From contig SCFE01000121.1 in the NCBI GenBank assembly GCA_004352715.1, positions 177,887 through 241,886 on the forward strand: a stretch of DNA of 64,000 nt. The letters are read 5' to 3'. Within the stretch, counting starts at the first letter, position 1; every line of letters begins with the position of its first letter. The notes under the pieces are model-generated. The model did no database searches, was not told where the DNA came from, and saw only the letters and a list, made by a program, of their open reading frames with translations. Source of the stretch: Hofstenia miamia (taxonomy: Eukaryota; Xenacoelomorpha; Acoela). The position numbers and the translations under genes were made by a program. Below, piece by piece: positions 35,196-47,459 of this stretch.

Positions 35196-38100
35196 ACCCT
35201 CTTTTCCCTTGTGGTACAGCATAGAGCACAGAGGAAGATTGAGTGGTCATTCAACCTCATATAATTCTTACCCATGTTACAACTCAGGTAGCCAATTCAC
35301 AGAGGGTTCCATTATGAGCACTGAGCATACTCCATCTGAAAATAAAATTTTACAATCTATAATTCTGGAAGAGTTGGTGTTACAACCTTTGGTATTACCT
35401 CAATCTAAAAAATGCAGTTGCTAATGCTTCCCCTTATCATAAACATCAAGCAAGAGATCAACCTCCCAGCAACAATCTAAAGAACACTATGAACAACATT
35501 GCTCTCAAATCTTTACCATTATTAACAAAACTCTCCACCCATTCTTTATTGCTACTCAAACTTCACATTACATTATCAAATCTCACATCTCTCCTGAAAC
35601 AAAATGAACAATCAGCATGCAGCTTGATACAGCTCATCATAGATCAGTTGCTCAGTAATGCTGTTCCTAATAGATGCTGAAAAATACCCTCCCATCAACA
35701 TGCCAACTTTCTATACTCATTTGTATGCTCAAACAAATGAACAGATCTTAGTTTCAAAGTATTTTACATACTTGTTTCAATGATTAATTCTGCCTTATCA
35801 ACCTGCATCACTTAGTTACATATAAAAGCAATCTAGTTCTGCAACTACTATTAATTGATCACTTGAAAATATACCAATTGTTTATTTTCTAAAGAATAAG
35901 GAACATTCAGATAATAACTTAATTGATAAACTCTCTCTAGCCAATTGATTAGCCAAAGCTAACAAAATTTGTTTGGTAATCATATTACAGTATTTCATCA
36001 ACATCACTCAAATTTTATCTGAAATTTACAAACTGAAACTAAGCCTGAATAATTTCTATATTCATAAGCCTCAAAATTTAGTGTTCTCAGACCACATGAT
36101 TTTGGAAACTCTACTGCTGTCTTAATTCACATAGATCTATTCTTATATTGCATATGCCCACACCATTGCCTTATGGTCCACAAATGCTTAGTCATAGACA
36201 TATTGCCACAGACACAAACCTATGAACTGATATCTAATAAAAGAGTACCAGCTACAATTACCAACATTCACATATCATTCACATTCAGTCAGTTGGTCAA
36301 CACTCTAAGTGAGGTTAGCAACATTTGGAACAAAATTAAACCAGATTATCTAACATACAACAGCAGGCCAGCCATCTCAATAAAATCTCTATCACTGTCC
36401 AGGACCAATCTGACTTTTGTAAAGCATTTTTTGAAGAGGCATGAGCTCCTGATTCCAACACTAAGTCTGTTTTGTGGCTCATTTCAATATATTTAACTTA
36501 TGATCACATTCTCACTTTTCCTATCTCACATAAGGGCAAATCCCACTAGATTTCTGTCATTAATATCTCTGCCAAACTCAAGAATTGGCTCTTGTACAGG
36601 ACATGTTTATTAATATAACCACCAAGAAAATTACTAAATGCACTTCTGTCTTTGAAAAATACTATGCATAGATTATCAATAAGGAGAATCAGCTCAGCAT
36701 CCTGCCAATTACTCCAATCACCAATAAATTACCCATCACACCTAGAGATTTCCACATTGTAAAAGTCACGATCAAAAAATTTAGGTGAGGCGCTATGTGC
36801 CTCTGTCATCATTCCATCTTCAAAAATGAATACCTCAAACAGAGGATGCTTACTATGATAATTCAAAGCAATGCCTACTTGTCATAAACAATGAAGTTCT
36901 GTTCAATTATCACAATCAGGAATACCCTGAGTGTACTTATAATGAAATTTCAACATCAGTTAAATATAAAAAAATGGTAACCAGTAGATACCCCATAGAA
37001 ATATTAGAGCTACAGCAACAATCAGCAACATAATTTCAGAATCATAAAACTATCCTTACTTCTACTCAATCAATCCTTAATCTGCAACACCAAGCTAAAA
37101 TCAATGAAAATAATATTGAAAAACTGGGAGTTGACATCAGCCCCACAAAACTTAAATGGGTCAAAAGTAATTCAGCTAATTATCTAGCACATGTTATGAA
37201 AGCAGAACCCATGGATGCAACAATAGTATTTTATTAATACACTATCTCAAAAGATATGAACTCATTAGCTTTAATGAAGATTCTACTTACCAAATGTTGG
37301 TCAAAATTGGAAATATCAACCATGTTACAACCACACTCACAAATGGCTCTTGATGTGGAGTGCACAACCTCAAAAATCCATATCTCAGAATCTATTTTAG
37401 AATGATTCTGTCCACACTTACACTCTGATTCTCTATGTGAGAACATAGTTCATAGACAGATGAACTATCTTGTAACCACCATAGGGATAACATGGTTTGA
37501 ACTTGTGCACACAACAGTAATACAACCAGTTGGTGATCTAAGCACAAAAAGAAATGCAGACAATGAACACTACATTGACAACCTCAGTTATCTCATTAAC
37601 ATCTTACATTTGGATAGATACAAACAAAGCAAGTCCAAGCTAATATAGGAGGATGGTATATAAGGCCTATATGCTGATGGACACACACTGCTTGAACACA
37701 TTTATTAAAAAGGAAAGCCAATAGCCAAGCAAATTGATTACATTAAAACTAGCATTAACAAGTTACCTAACAAAACTTTTATTATTTTCATTGTCATTGG
37801 AGTGTTAATGTGGTGCAACTTGATACAAGATACATGTCAATACTATGACATTTCCAAATTAATTGAGACAGTTACAATGATGTGAGGCAACATTGCAGAT
37901 CATAACAAATGACAGAGGAAATATTTACAAGTAATATATACATATTCTTTGATGAAGTTAAATATCACTCTAATTTATTTAGCTTCTTTCAGTTCTTTTA
38001 TCCAGAAAATAAAATGACAGAAGATGAAACACATGCCTCTGATATCAATGCCAAAATTACTCTGCTGATCTTAATCAAGGGTCTCTGCCTATATCTAAAA

Positions 38101-38240
38101 TTCTGTAACATATTCACAAGAAAATTTATCAACTTATGAAACTCACTCACATCTCACAATGTATGAGAAAACTGAAATTGTACATGTATAGCTTTCCAAA
38201 AAGGTGAGTAATGAACTAGAAGCTAAAGTGGAGATTGTGG
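35165..38240 (+). pseudogene. ORF3 copy 2, directly between two LTRs without gag or pol
   Basis: It begins a few bases after an LTR end (GATGCCACA at 35164) with the same start region as copy 1 (FPLWYSIEHRGRLSGHSTS, about 35200-35260). Recognisable blocks follow: a 107-codon stretch at 36173-36496 with HISFTFSQLVNTLSEVSNIW, a KKYMWGAT equivalent at 36773-36800 where Trp is now TGA, ALDVECTTSKIHISE (about 37345-37390), NYLVTTIGIT, FFQFFYPENKMTEDETHASD (about 37990-38050) and LILIKGLCLYLKFCNIF. Stops are frequent. The order and extent match copy 1, yet nothing of gag, protease, RT or integrase lies between it and the LTR. It ends just before a polypurine-like GGTTTGGGGGTG and an LTR. Function unknown. 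Confidence 0.6.
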
Positions 38241-38269
38241 ACTAAAATAGCCTGGTTTGGGGGTGTGTG

Positions 38270-38921
38270 TGTAGCATAATTGCATTTAATCAACTATTTC
38301 AATTTCAATTATTGTAATAAGAACATATTAATTACAATTCTCAATATACAATTTGACAATTCTAGTTTTTAGTATTTCTGTAAAATTACACAGTATCTCT
38401 GAACATTGCACATTATCAATCAGGACCTGTCTGTTTTTGTTCATATATATATATTAGTGTTAATATTCATTTTATTCATAATTGAGAGTAAATTCAGATA
38501 CATTTTTTTACTTTACATTATTTAAATTATTATTTTCTAAAATCATTTCAACTTAGTTAAGGGGTACCAAGAAGTAGTACAGCTCAGCTAGCATATAATT
38601 TTTACTTATTGATAGGGCTTTTGTCATAATGAGTCTCATTCATTATCAAAAATTGGTATTATTGCTACCACCTAAATTGCATGAGTTGAGGAATGCACTG
38701 AGCTTAGGTATTTTACTCAGCACTTAGGTTTCATTACACTCCTCCTAAGAACAATTAGGCTTTTCTTTCTCTTTCTTTTATTTAGGGCTCTAGTATTGTA
38801 TGACTCTTTCACAAGTTTCTCTGTTTCAGGTTGGGCAAGTGTGGCCACTCTCTCCTCTCTTGATCTCCTGTCACTATTTACTTTTCTTAGGAACACTGCT
38901 GATTTCTATGCCAATGCCACA
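38270..38921 (+). repeat. LTR (type C) after ORF3 copy 2
   Basis: 652 bp from TGTAGCATAATTGCATTTAA to CCAATGCCACA. It contains a short (TA)n at about 38443-38456 at the same place where the 24776 copy is cut. The right two thirds match 34239-34817. Flanking bases (ACAA left of 24776, ATAA right of 38921) agree at three of four positions, too weak to claim a target duplication. Confidence 0.65.
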
Positions 38922-39621
38922 ATAAGTTGTTTTTTAGGTTGTGGTCTAGGCTGAATGATGAAATATAAATAAATTTTAAAAAATATTCAGATAAATATTT
39001 TAATGTGTATATGATATAATTTTACTTCAACCATGTGAAAATTGATCTTCATAGCTCCTTAATGCTAAGTTTTAATAAAGTTTGTCAAGACCAATTTTGT
39101 AGACATTCAGAAAATACATCAAAAGTTTTTCAAATTTTATTGTGGCATAAGCACTTAGAGAGAGTAGAGCAATTAATGAAGGAATACCACAAACTCCTGC
39201 TAGAGGTGTACAAGATTGATGCTCTACTCTCATCTCCAGTTCCCACATGTTAATCTGCTTATGTCAGCATTCTTATTTTAGTTCTGCCATGAGGCAGGTT
39301 GTTTTGCACTGTTTTTTACATTTGTATTCATATAGGGCAAATGTGTGTGCAATTGTTTAATAAAATTTTGAGTTCATGCAGCTCAGTCTAATTTATTGCC
39401 ATTATACAATATCATTAGATGATCCAGAGCAGCTAAACTTCCAACAGATATGAGGGGGACTGCATGGTATGCAATTCAGCTGTAAGTAGCTCAGCTGTCT
39501 TGGGACCACATGTCTGTATGTTAATCTACTATCCTTTGCTGGAATTGAGGTTGCCTATTGCACTACCTTACCCATCATACTGTGTAGCTACGAGATCTCT
39601 TGCCTACTTAATAGTAGTAAC
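38922..39621. other. No gene assigned; old retroelement debris possible
   Basis: A 72-codon frame at 39035-39253 has no recognisable motif. The stretch AGATATGAGGGGGACTGCAT near 39447 looks like a polypurine tract plus LTR start, but I could not confirm a matching LTR. Confidence 0.35.
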
Positions 39622-40079
39622 TGTAGAGTCACTCAGGGCCCTTTTTGATATTTATCATTTGTCAATTGTATTAGTGCTAAACACTGCCTTAAAATCAGTT
39701 AGATTAGTTTGACATTGTGTATTGCAATATCTAGTTTTCTAGTGCAGTTATATGAAATTATAATTAGCTAGTCCCCTCATTTTAGCTAAATGTGTTATTG
39801 CTCTATAATTTTGCAAGGGAACTCAAATGTGAAATTTGTAAATCATGAGCAGGTAATAATTCTCAACTTTGTATAAATACTTGAGAGACCTGTAGTGAAG
39901 AGCACAATATAATTTGTCTTACTTCAATTGTGTTTGATCTTTCTTTGATTTATTTATTAAGCTAAACCTTTTAAATTTGTCTATGCATTGTTGCCTAAGT
40001 TTTTGTTGAAATAAAAAGGAAATAGTAAAATCAAAATAATCAGAAAAATAATCATGGAAGGTCCCTGAGTGACTCTACA
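39622..40079. repeat. Two LTR starts (type A) joined head to head
   Basis: TGTAGAGTCACTCAGGG at 39622-39638 reads into about 330 bp of type A2 LTR (compare 50144 onward). At 40063-40079 the exact inverse, CCCTGAGTGACTCTACA, marks the start of an LTR in the other orientation that runs leftward. Together they form a 458-bp unit with a 17-bp perfect terminal inverted repeat. Confidence 0.7.
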
Positions 40080-42480
40080 TTAATATATCACACAATAGCC
40101 CATGTTTTTGAGGAACAAGGTTACTGGAAATATAATGTAGAATCTTGCCAACCTTCATACTAGTAAATCTTAGCTTAATTTAGGAGCTGCTGTGACAATT
40201 TGTTCCTCCTTGAATAGTATGGTAGGTGACAGATTCCAATCTCCATCTCTCTTCTTTTAGTTCTATTGTTTAGTTGTTGGTTAATTAAATTATTATCTAA
40301 TCAACTGGCATTGATACGACACTAACAACTATCCTTTTAGATACAAGACACAAGACAGAGGGTACAAAGTACAGGGTAAACTACCTGACCAGAAGCAAAG
40401 CACAAAAGAGGAATCAAAGAATTACGCTACAACGAGTATTTCCATCTGATACTGAAACATTGATAGAGACACCAACCACAATTCCGATGACTCAGTGCAG
40501 TGAAATAGTGTGCATGAATACGATAGTGATAATGTGTGATACCTTACTAATTTAATGCATTGATTGTTCTTGTTATTAACGAGTTTGTCTACTAAGGGAA
40601 TCTCGCAACCAGGATGCATTAGCTTGTTATGATTCCTTACATATAATATCCTTACATATAAATAATTACATGTTAACCTAGAGTACATGTGAACAATCAA
40701 TACGGTCGTGACAAAAAGGATGAATTGGTAGTACGTTGGTCCACTAGTAATCATATGTAATAAATCCTGTACAAGATAACACAAACTGATTTCGTAATTT
40801 CCTAAGAGGGCTAGATGTAATAGCATAATGTAATAAATACAGTAGTACGAACAACGAACGATAGGAAAGCTAATACGAGTAAAAATCCCTATCCTTATAC
40901 CTAACCTATGAGCACATCGGGTAAGCACCAGCTATACACGATGCTCCCGTTAACTGGAGTCGTGAACCACCGTCTAGAATACCCGAGTGCTCGAACGTTT
41001 AGCTTTCCATTTTATTTAATAAAATAACCTGATACAAAAAACGTAAAGTAAATCCAGTAAATTCAATTCATCACCAAAATGATCAATCACACAATTTTTA
41101 TAGTGAAAAAATAACAAACAATCAAATATTTGACTAGTACCTGCTAATTTCAGTTGTTGACAATTTCAAATTCTTTAATTTTCGTTCGTCTGCTGATGAC
41201 GCACTTCTGCCTTAATTAGCATTTGCGATTTTGGTCTAGTACCTTTTTGCCAAATGAATTAATATCAAAAATTACTGCACTATAATTTTACAAATAATTA
41301 ATTAATCATAATCATATGTTTGTACAATTAATATTTTATTTTAATATTCAGTCTTAGTTTCTTCTTTTTTCTTCTTAATTTGACCACATATGATTAGATT
41401 ACGTTACAATAAGCGGCAAGCACTAGAGTGCTTGAAAAGTGAATGAGATATATGAGAATTATTGTTCAATGCAAATGAAGCAATTTGAAGTGTGTGCGAA
41501 GGAAAGCTTATTCACTGCATGCAGGAAGTTATTCATTATTCTTTGAAGAAGCCAATTTTTGATTATTTTGCCAATGTCCCCTGCCACAATTCCATGCACC
41601 TTTTCCCTTAAGTGCGTTATTGAGCTACAGTATGTGATTTCATTAGCAAATTTCAAAGAATGAATGCTATTACATTATGTGAATATTGGTTGTTGCATTG
41701 GCATTTCAAGAAGAAAAATAATTTTTCCCATTTATTTATGAGAATACAATAAATTCTGAAATTTATTGTGACAATATTTGGCTTTTGTATATTTCACAAA
41801 TTTTCAACATGGTGAAGCAACAGCTCTCACTGTTCATGTGAGTATCAAATTCCCTAATGATGAGATGATGAAATTACCATTTCAAATTGTTCACCTCACC
41901 TGATAGTACCAGATTCTTATGTTTGGTGTAACTAAAATTTATGTTTATAAGACCACCCTACATCAAGCTATCAAAAAAGCTAAATGGGGTTTCATTACTT
42001 TGATAGCCTTACCAATAATAGACAGTATTTACATTTATTGTAAATCAAGAGGTGATTTCCACAGTTAATAAATGGGTTTCATGCATCATATAAAATTTAA
42101 ATAAATTGTAATAGCCTTAACAAAAACCAAAGTCTATCTTAAATATTCATGATGAAAAGTGTAACATAATATACAACCTTTTCCCATTTTCATAGGTATC
42201 AGTTATTAAATAATGACTTTGTTTGGTGAACACATTAACCTTCAATGAACAGGTTTGTATAAACCCATGCAAGCCCCTTTCCATTACTGGATAGAATTAT
42301 TATATCAGAGGATTGAAGTAATTGAATCCTGAAAACTGAAACTTAAAGGAGTTCATGGGTACTTGTAAATGGTGCACACAACTTGTTTATGCACACAAAA
42401 TAACAATGACTAGTATTATGTAAAGCCATTTTAAAGTTAATAAGCTAAAAGCAATTAGCTAAACATTGGTATGATAGTTT
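40080..42480. other. Unassigned region, partly CpG-bearing
   Basis: TGTAGAATCTTGCC at 40137 resembles the inverse of a type A LTR end. 40310-41060 has ordinary CpG content, unlike the neighbouring retroelements, and contains a 168-codon minus-strand frame (40422-40928) that is hydrophobic and matches nothing. A 65-codon minus-strand frame at 41459-41656 also has no recognisable motif. I cannot assign a gene here. Confidence 0.35.
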
Positions 42481-43030
42481 CTGAAAGATAATATTTTAAC
42501 CAACAGTATAATATCATTTATAGGTGCATGTATGTGTTGCATATTGAATGAAAGGTTTATTATTTCCCTATACATAGCTGTATCCATAACCTAAATGGTC
42601 CAAAATTTGGGATAGGTGATCTGATAGATCTCTAGAAGCTATGTGTTACTCCTGTACTTTGAGGAAAGTACTCCCAAATTGTTGCCTTAACTTACACAAT
42701 TATTTGCATATTAAAAAACAAGTGCGTAAAATTAGAAAACGTAAATGGTAATTGAAGCTAGATAAAATCTATTAACTTCTCTCAACCTCATTGCTCAATT
42801 TATACAATTCAAGTTATTACCTGTCTTTGTTTACAATCAGAATCACAAGATAGTCATGTCATAAATTTCCCTCACAATTCAATTTGAGCAATAAACATAG
42901 CACCAACTCAAGGGGACATGAAAACAGCTTTTCAAACTAAACTAGAAATAAAGAAATACGTCATACTGACGTCATTACAAAATTAAAGATAATAAATAAT
43001 AAACTCAAAATTGCCCTGAGTGATTCTACA
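42480..43030 (-). repeat. Type A LTR, minus strand, 3' side truncated
   Basis: Read on the minus strand it begins TGTAGAATCACTCAGGGC at 43030 and follows the LTRs at 48552 (minus) and 62337 (plus) through TGACGTCA, GCTCAAATTGAATT, TGTAAACAAAGACAGGTAAT and AATAATAAACCTTTCATTCA, losing similarity near 42480. It lies directly beyond the C-terminal end of ORF3 copy 3, so it is probably the 3' LTR of that element. It has few CpGs where the 48552 copy has many, so it is the older copy. Confidence 0.7.
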
Positions 43031-43034
43031 GTAT

Positions 43035-45140
43035 GTGTGTTATCTGCACTAATCTGTATTGTAGAGTAGAAGTGGGTGAAGACATTTCTTAGTGATCCCA
43101 TGTATGTAGCATGGTCCATAAACAGGGAACAGTACTCAGTGACTTGCTGTAGTGTCATTTCTTCTGGGTCCAATACTGGGCTCACAACATAGTGATGATT
43201 TCAATTCTTTTGATGACATAGTAATAGCAGGTAATAGTCTCTACATTATTGATCCACATCAGATGTCTTTAATTGTTAACTTTCTGTCAATGTAGATGCA
43301 TTCCAGGTTTCCACCAGAGAGAAGCTTCTCCTTAACTTCTTTATACTCAGCAGACTGCATAGACTTAGTAACTTCTGCAGTGGTAGAGGCATAATTAATC
43401 TTGTGCAGTAGGTTTGCAGACACCTTCTTCTTTCCCTTTCTAACTCCCCATGATGATAGTATCAAAGGCATCATCATACATGGTGGTGGGATTTATAATA
43501 AGTTGCCCTTTTCAGTGTTCATCTCAACTTGATTGAGTTCCACTTTCTTAATTAGTATTGCAGTCCTGATAGTGACTGGATAGTTGATTTTAGCATCTTT
43601 GATTGTGTCCCAAAATGCATTGAGGAGACCTCTGTTATGTAATTTCTCAATTTGAGTGGAAGTGATTTTGACACAGGCTGTGGTGCATTCCATGTCCAAG
43701 GCTAGTGTCACCCAGGCAATTGCAGAAGCGCCAATTCCTCATTAGAGAACATTTCCATTAAGCACCATTGCATGAGACCAATGATATTGTTGTCAATTTC
43801 ACCTCTATTATTCATTCTGTGATAGTTAACTTTTCTTCAAACTCCTCTGGCCTGTGCTTAATGGTAAGGATTCTCTCATTTCCTGTGATCAACCAAGTAG
43901 GCATAGGTGGCAGTGTTGATGATCCAGAGAATTTTTAAAGGTTGACAGCTTTAATCAAAGCTTTGCTGGCAGGCAACACCTCAATGTTGGATTAGGCTAA
44001 GAGTTATTCTTCATGGTAAAATTCTTGGGAGTGCATTGTCTGCTCAAGGACAACAAAAGGGATGATCTCACCATTTCATTTGGTGTGACATTGGGTCTTG
44101 ATGATGCAGTTGTACCCACACTCAGGATAGTTGAGGTGCTCCAGGTTGAAGAATATCTCAGTTTTATTTGGCATGTTGTGGTGTTGTAATAACTCAAAAA
44201 ACTGAGTTGTGGATCCAGGCTTGTGATCCATTAGATGACTAGTGCAGAGAAGTGCATACTTGGTATTAAGGAATGGGAACTTAGTGCCCACAGTAGCTTC
44301 CCACATGTATTTGGTTGGCAGACTTTGTTGACTCTCAAAAAATAGATAAGTAATAAGCTGGTAAAGTCAATGTGTAACACACTCAAACTTTTGTATGGTT
44401 CTCCAATTGTTAATGAACTAGCACAGTTTATTGAGGCTGAAAGCCTCATCAAACATAATGTGAACAGTACTGTGCCAATACAGACAACTTAGTCCTTCTC
44501 TCATTTTTTAGTCATAGCAAGTTATAGCATTGATCTTGGTTCTCCTCTCAGCATCAATGACAAATGGTATAATGTCTATTGAGCAGGTTAGCTTTTTAGA
44601 GTTAAATGTCCACTGGAGCTTATTCTGGATCTCTTCTGAAATGTTATCTCATACAAACCAGATGGCCTCTCAAGTAGCAATAAAGTATGGCTGGAGTATC
44701 TCATCTCCAAATCTAGAAATCTTCTTTTTACTTTCTTTATCTTTCAGTGACCTAACACTAGCTGAATCAAACAATGAAGGGCTGGGGCATGAGGGGTTTA
44801 TTGAATCATTCTGGGGCTGGTTAGTGTTTACAAGATTTGTGAAAGGAGCATGGGAGTCACTAAAAATTTGCTCCTCTTGTCATGTAAGGTGTGTTGTTGC
44901 CCTACATAGTCACAAGAGGTCTGCTCACATAAGAGGTGTTGCCCCCTACATAGTAATGGGCAGCTCACTCACATAAGGCATGTTGTCACCCTACATAGTT
45001 GCAAGAACTGGATACAGTGTCCTCTTCATGTCTCCCTTGTTTGGTTGCTTAGCTCTCATCTGTGGGCACCTGGGATCTCTCTTGTCTACTTCCATCCACA
45101 TGAGGTTCATTAGGCTGCCATATCACTTGTCTTTGGGTTG
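43035..45140 (-). pseudogene. ORF3 copy 3 of a minus-strand Gypsy relic
   Basis: It follows integrase on the minus strand. Shared blocks are KYMWEATVGTKFPF (about 44276-44318), LALDMECTTACVKIT (about 43660-43710), FWDTIKDAKINYPVTI (about 43560-43610) and VFTHFYSTIQISADNTHTVE (about 43025-43085). The open pieces 44076-44306, 43493-43711 and 42961-43185 are in different frames, with stops between. The plus-strand open stretches at 44530-44976 and 44980-45186 are antisense shadows. About 44878-45003, near the integrase end, is a short tandem repeat (CCTACATAGT blocks). Protein function unknown; see copy 1. Confidence 0.6.
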
Positions 45141-45145
45141 GTGGT

Positions 45146-47450
45146 TCATTCTCCTGTCTTTTCATCTATTTGAGCTTGGTTACTAAACATAGAGATGAGA
45201 TTAAAGTCCCACTCTTGTGAGTTAAGATAATTTTTATCACAGGCCTTATGTTTAGGCAAAATACAGGTAGTGGTACTGTGGCTACTGTTTACTAAATCAC
45301 TATCAAATTCAATTTCAATGAGGTTATCTTCCTCACACTTAGTTAGGTTATTATAAGTTTCATACATATCAATACCATTGTCAACTAGAGTAAATTCACT
45401 GTTGTTATCAATAACTACATTTTCAATGCCTCTTATGGCTCTTTTGAGCCTCTGAAAATGGGCAATTTTCCCATTACTCAATAAATAAGTGTGGTGATCT
45501 AATACATTAGTAATCCTGAAAGGACCTTGCCAATTAGTGGCAAGCTTACATACTTGGTCTTGATCTGTGATTTGGCAAGGAAAGTAGGCAAAGACCTTAT
45601 CTCCTTCCTTATGTGGTTCACAGTACAGTTTCTGATTAAAGTTGCAATTCTGGCAGATCACTGACTGGTTCATATTATGACAGATGGTTTAGTGCGCTTC
45701 CTGCATCTCATGCAACACACCATCAACATATCTCCAAACTAAGCTCATGGTAACCCAGGTAGATGATAGATAAAGGCATACTTGCTTCACAGCCAAACAT
45801 GGCTTTGAATGGACTTACATTCATTGTAGAATGCACAGCTGTATTGCAAAAATACTCTATGGCTTCAACAACACATTTCCAATTTCTCCTGGCAGCTCTA
45901 GAGAGAGCAATGCAAATTAGTTTAATTAAAGTGCAGTTTAGTTGCTCTGCTACACCATTCAACTGCAGATGGTAGGCAGTTGTAAATTCATATAAGATTC
46001 CAAGTTCTTTCATAAGAGTCTCCATAAGGTGATTATCAAACTGAGGACTGCAATCAGAAATTAAGCACTCCATCAGGCCTAGTTTGAGTACCCATTCCTT
46101 CACAATTTTTTCACCAATGATCTCAGTGATAATGCTGTCCAAGGGGACCAATCTAGCATATTTTGTAAAATGATCTATCATGATGAGGAGATACTTGAAT
46201 TCTTCATCATCATTAGACAATTTCTCTAAGTCTATATGGACTACTTCATTTGTACTTTTGGCTGCACTACTTTGCAGCTTGCCTCATTGTTTGGGAAAGT
46301 AACCAGTTCCATGCAGGAGGCAAGTTTTGCACTTATTGATGACATCAAGAACAGCAGTGTGATTGCCAATTGTTACATAGTGAGTGTTAAATGTTCTCTC
46401 AGTCTATAATACCTAAATGTCCACACTCATGGTTTCATCAGACAAGATCATGATTGAAGTATTCCAGTACTGTGAGGTGGTTATTTCAGCTTTTGGTGCA
46501 AAGTAGGCTGTTCTCATTCACCTTCAAATTATAGTGTTAGAATAGTGATTCATGACTGGGCTGAGAGGATAGATCAGCTCCCTCTGCCTCTGAATAATTT
46601 CTGACAACACCTTGTCATGTTGCTGATGTGAAACAATCTCTTCCTCTGTAATCTCCTCTTTGATTAAAACTGGCAGGATTGCTTTGCCATTGTGAGCAGC
46701 ACTTATCTCCAGCAGGAGCTCATACTTGTTGAGAGGTATTAAAGCCAAAAGATGTCTTCTCTCCAGGTGGTTTGAATAAATCTCATTTGTAGCTTGGGAG
46801 GACAGTCTCCCAGGGCAATGTTGAATAGAGAGAGAATAAAATCATTCAGATACTTGATCCATCATGCTACTATGTTCAATTTGTGTCCAGTGAATTTTTT
46901 CAGCCATGCTAAAGCACTGCTGTCTGTCCACACAATGAATGCTCTACCAAGGATGAAGTAGTGGAACTTTTTCAAACTTTCTACCAAAGCCAGCATCTCT
47001 GATTTAGTAGCACTGTAGTTTTGCTCATCTTTCTGTAACTTCCTGCTAAAGTACTGGATAGGGCTCTCCATGCCCTCTATTACTTGACTTAACATGCCAC
47101 TAATGCAACCACACTGGCATTACAGTTGACAATGAATTCCCAGGTGTAATCAGGTGTGTTTAGGATGGGGGATCTTTCTAAGTTCCAGCTTCATGGCATC
47201 AAATTCCTCTTGTTTGGACCATGTCCACTTAAATTTGATATTTTGTTTCAGCAGGTGTGAGATGTGCTTTATTTTGTTGGCCAGCTCAGGAATGAAAGCT
47301 CCATAATAGTTCAAGAAGCCCATGAGCCTCTGCACATCTTTTTAGGATTGCTGTGTCTCAATTTGATCCAAATAATCTTTTGCATCATGCTTTATTGAGA
47401 TTCTGCCAGGTGTTATTGTAGAATTGGTGGCTGGCAGAAACTTAGCTAGA
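45146..47450 (-). pseudogene. Ty3/Gypsy pol relic, minus strand: RT thumb, RNase H, integrase
   Basis: It starts in the RT thumb (ISIKHDAKDYLDQIET, about 47345-47395; VQRLMGFLNYYGAFIPELA, about 47280-47335). RNase H follows with ATKSEMLALVESLKKF and WTDSSALAWLKKF (46862-47095). The integrase zinc region has INKCKTCL (about 46310-46350). The core frame (45723-46220) has Asp in LISDCSPQF and Glu in GVAEQLNCTL with 35 residues between, the DD35E spacing. The C-terminal frame (45146-45673, 175 codons) has FAYFPCQI, NWQGPFRITNVL and LLSNGKIAHFQRLKRAI, a GPY/F-like module, and ends with the SQEWDFNLISMF motif shared with the other copies. The RT palm, protease and gag are gone. CpG is nearly absent. 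Confidence 0.85.
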
Positions 47451-47459
47451 AACTTAATT

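Noticed and set aside
24776-38921. One intact LTR element spanning the whole block
   Set aside because: The end LTRs match at their starts, but internal LTRs, a second ORF3, a foreign LTR and missing gag/protease show a composite; no target duplication could be confirmed.
44530-45186. Plus-strand frames of 148 and 68 codons
   Set aside because: They are antisense to ORF3 copy 3 and the integrase end of the minus-strand Gypsy relic.
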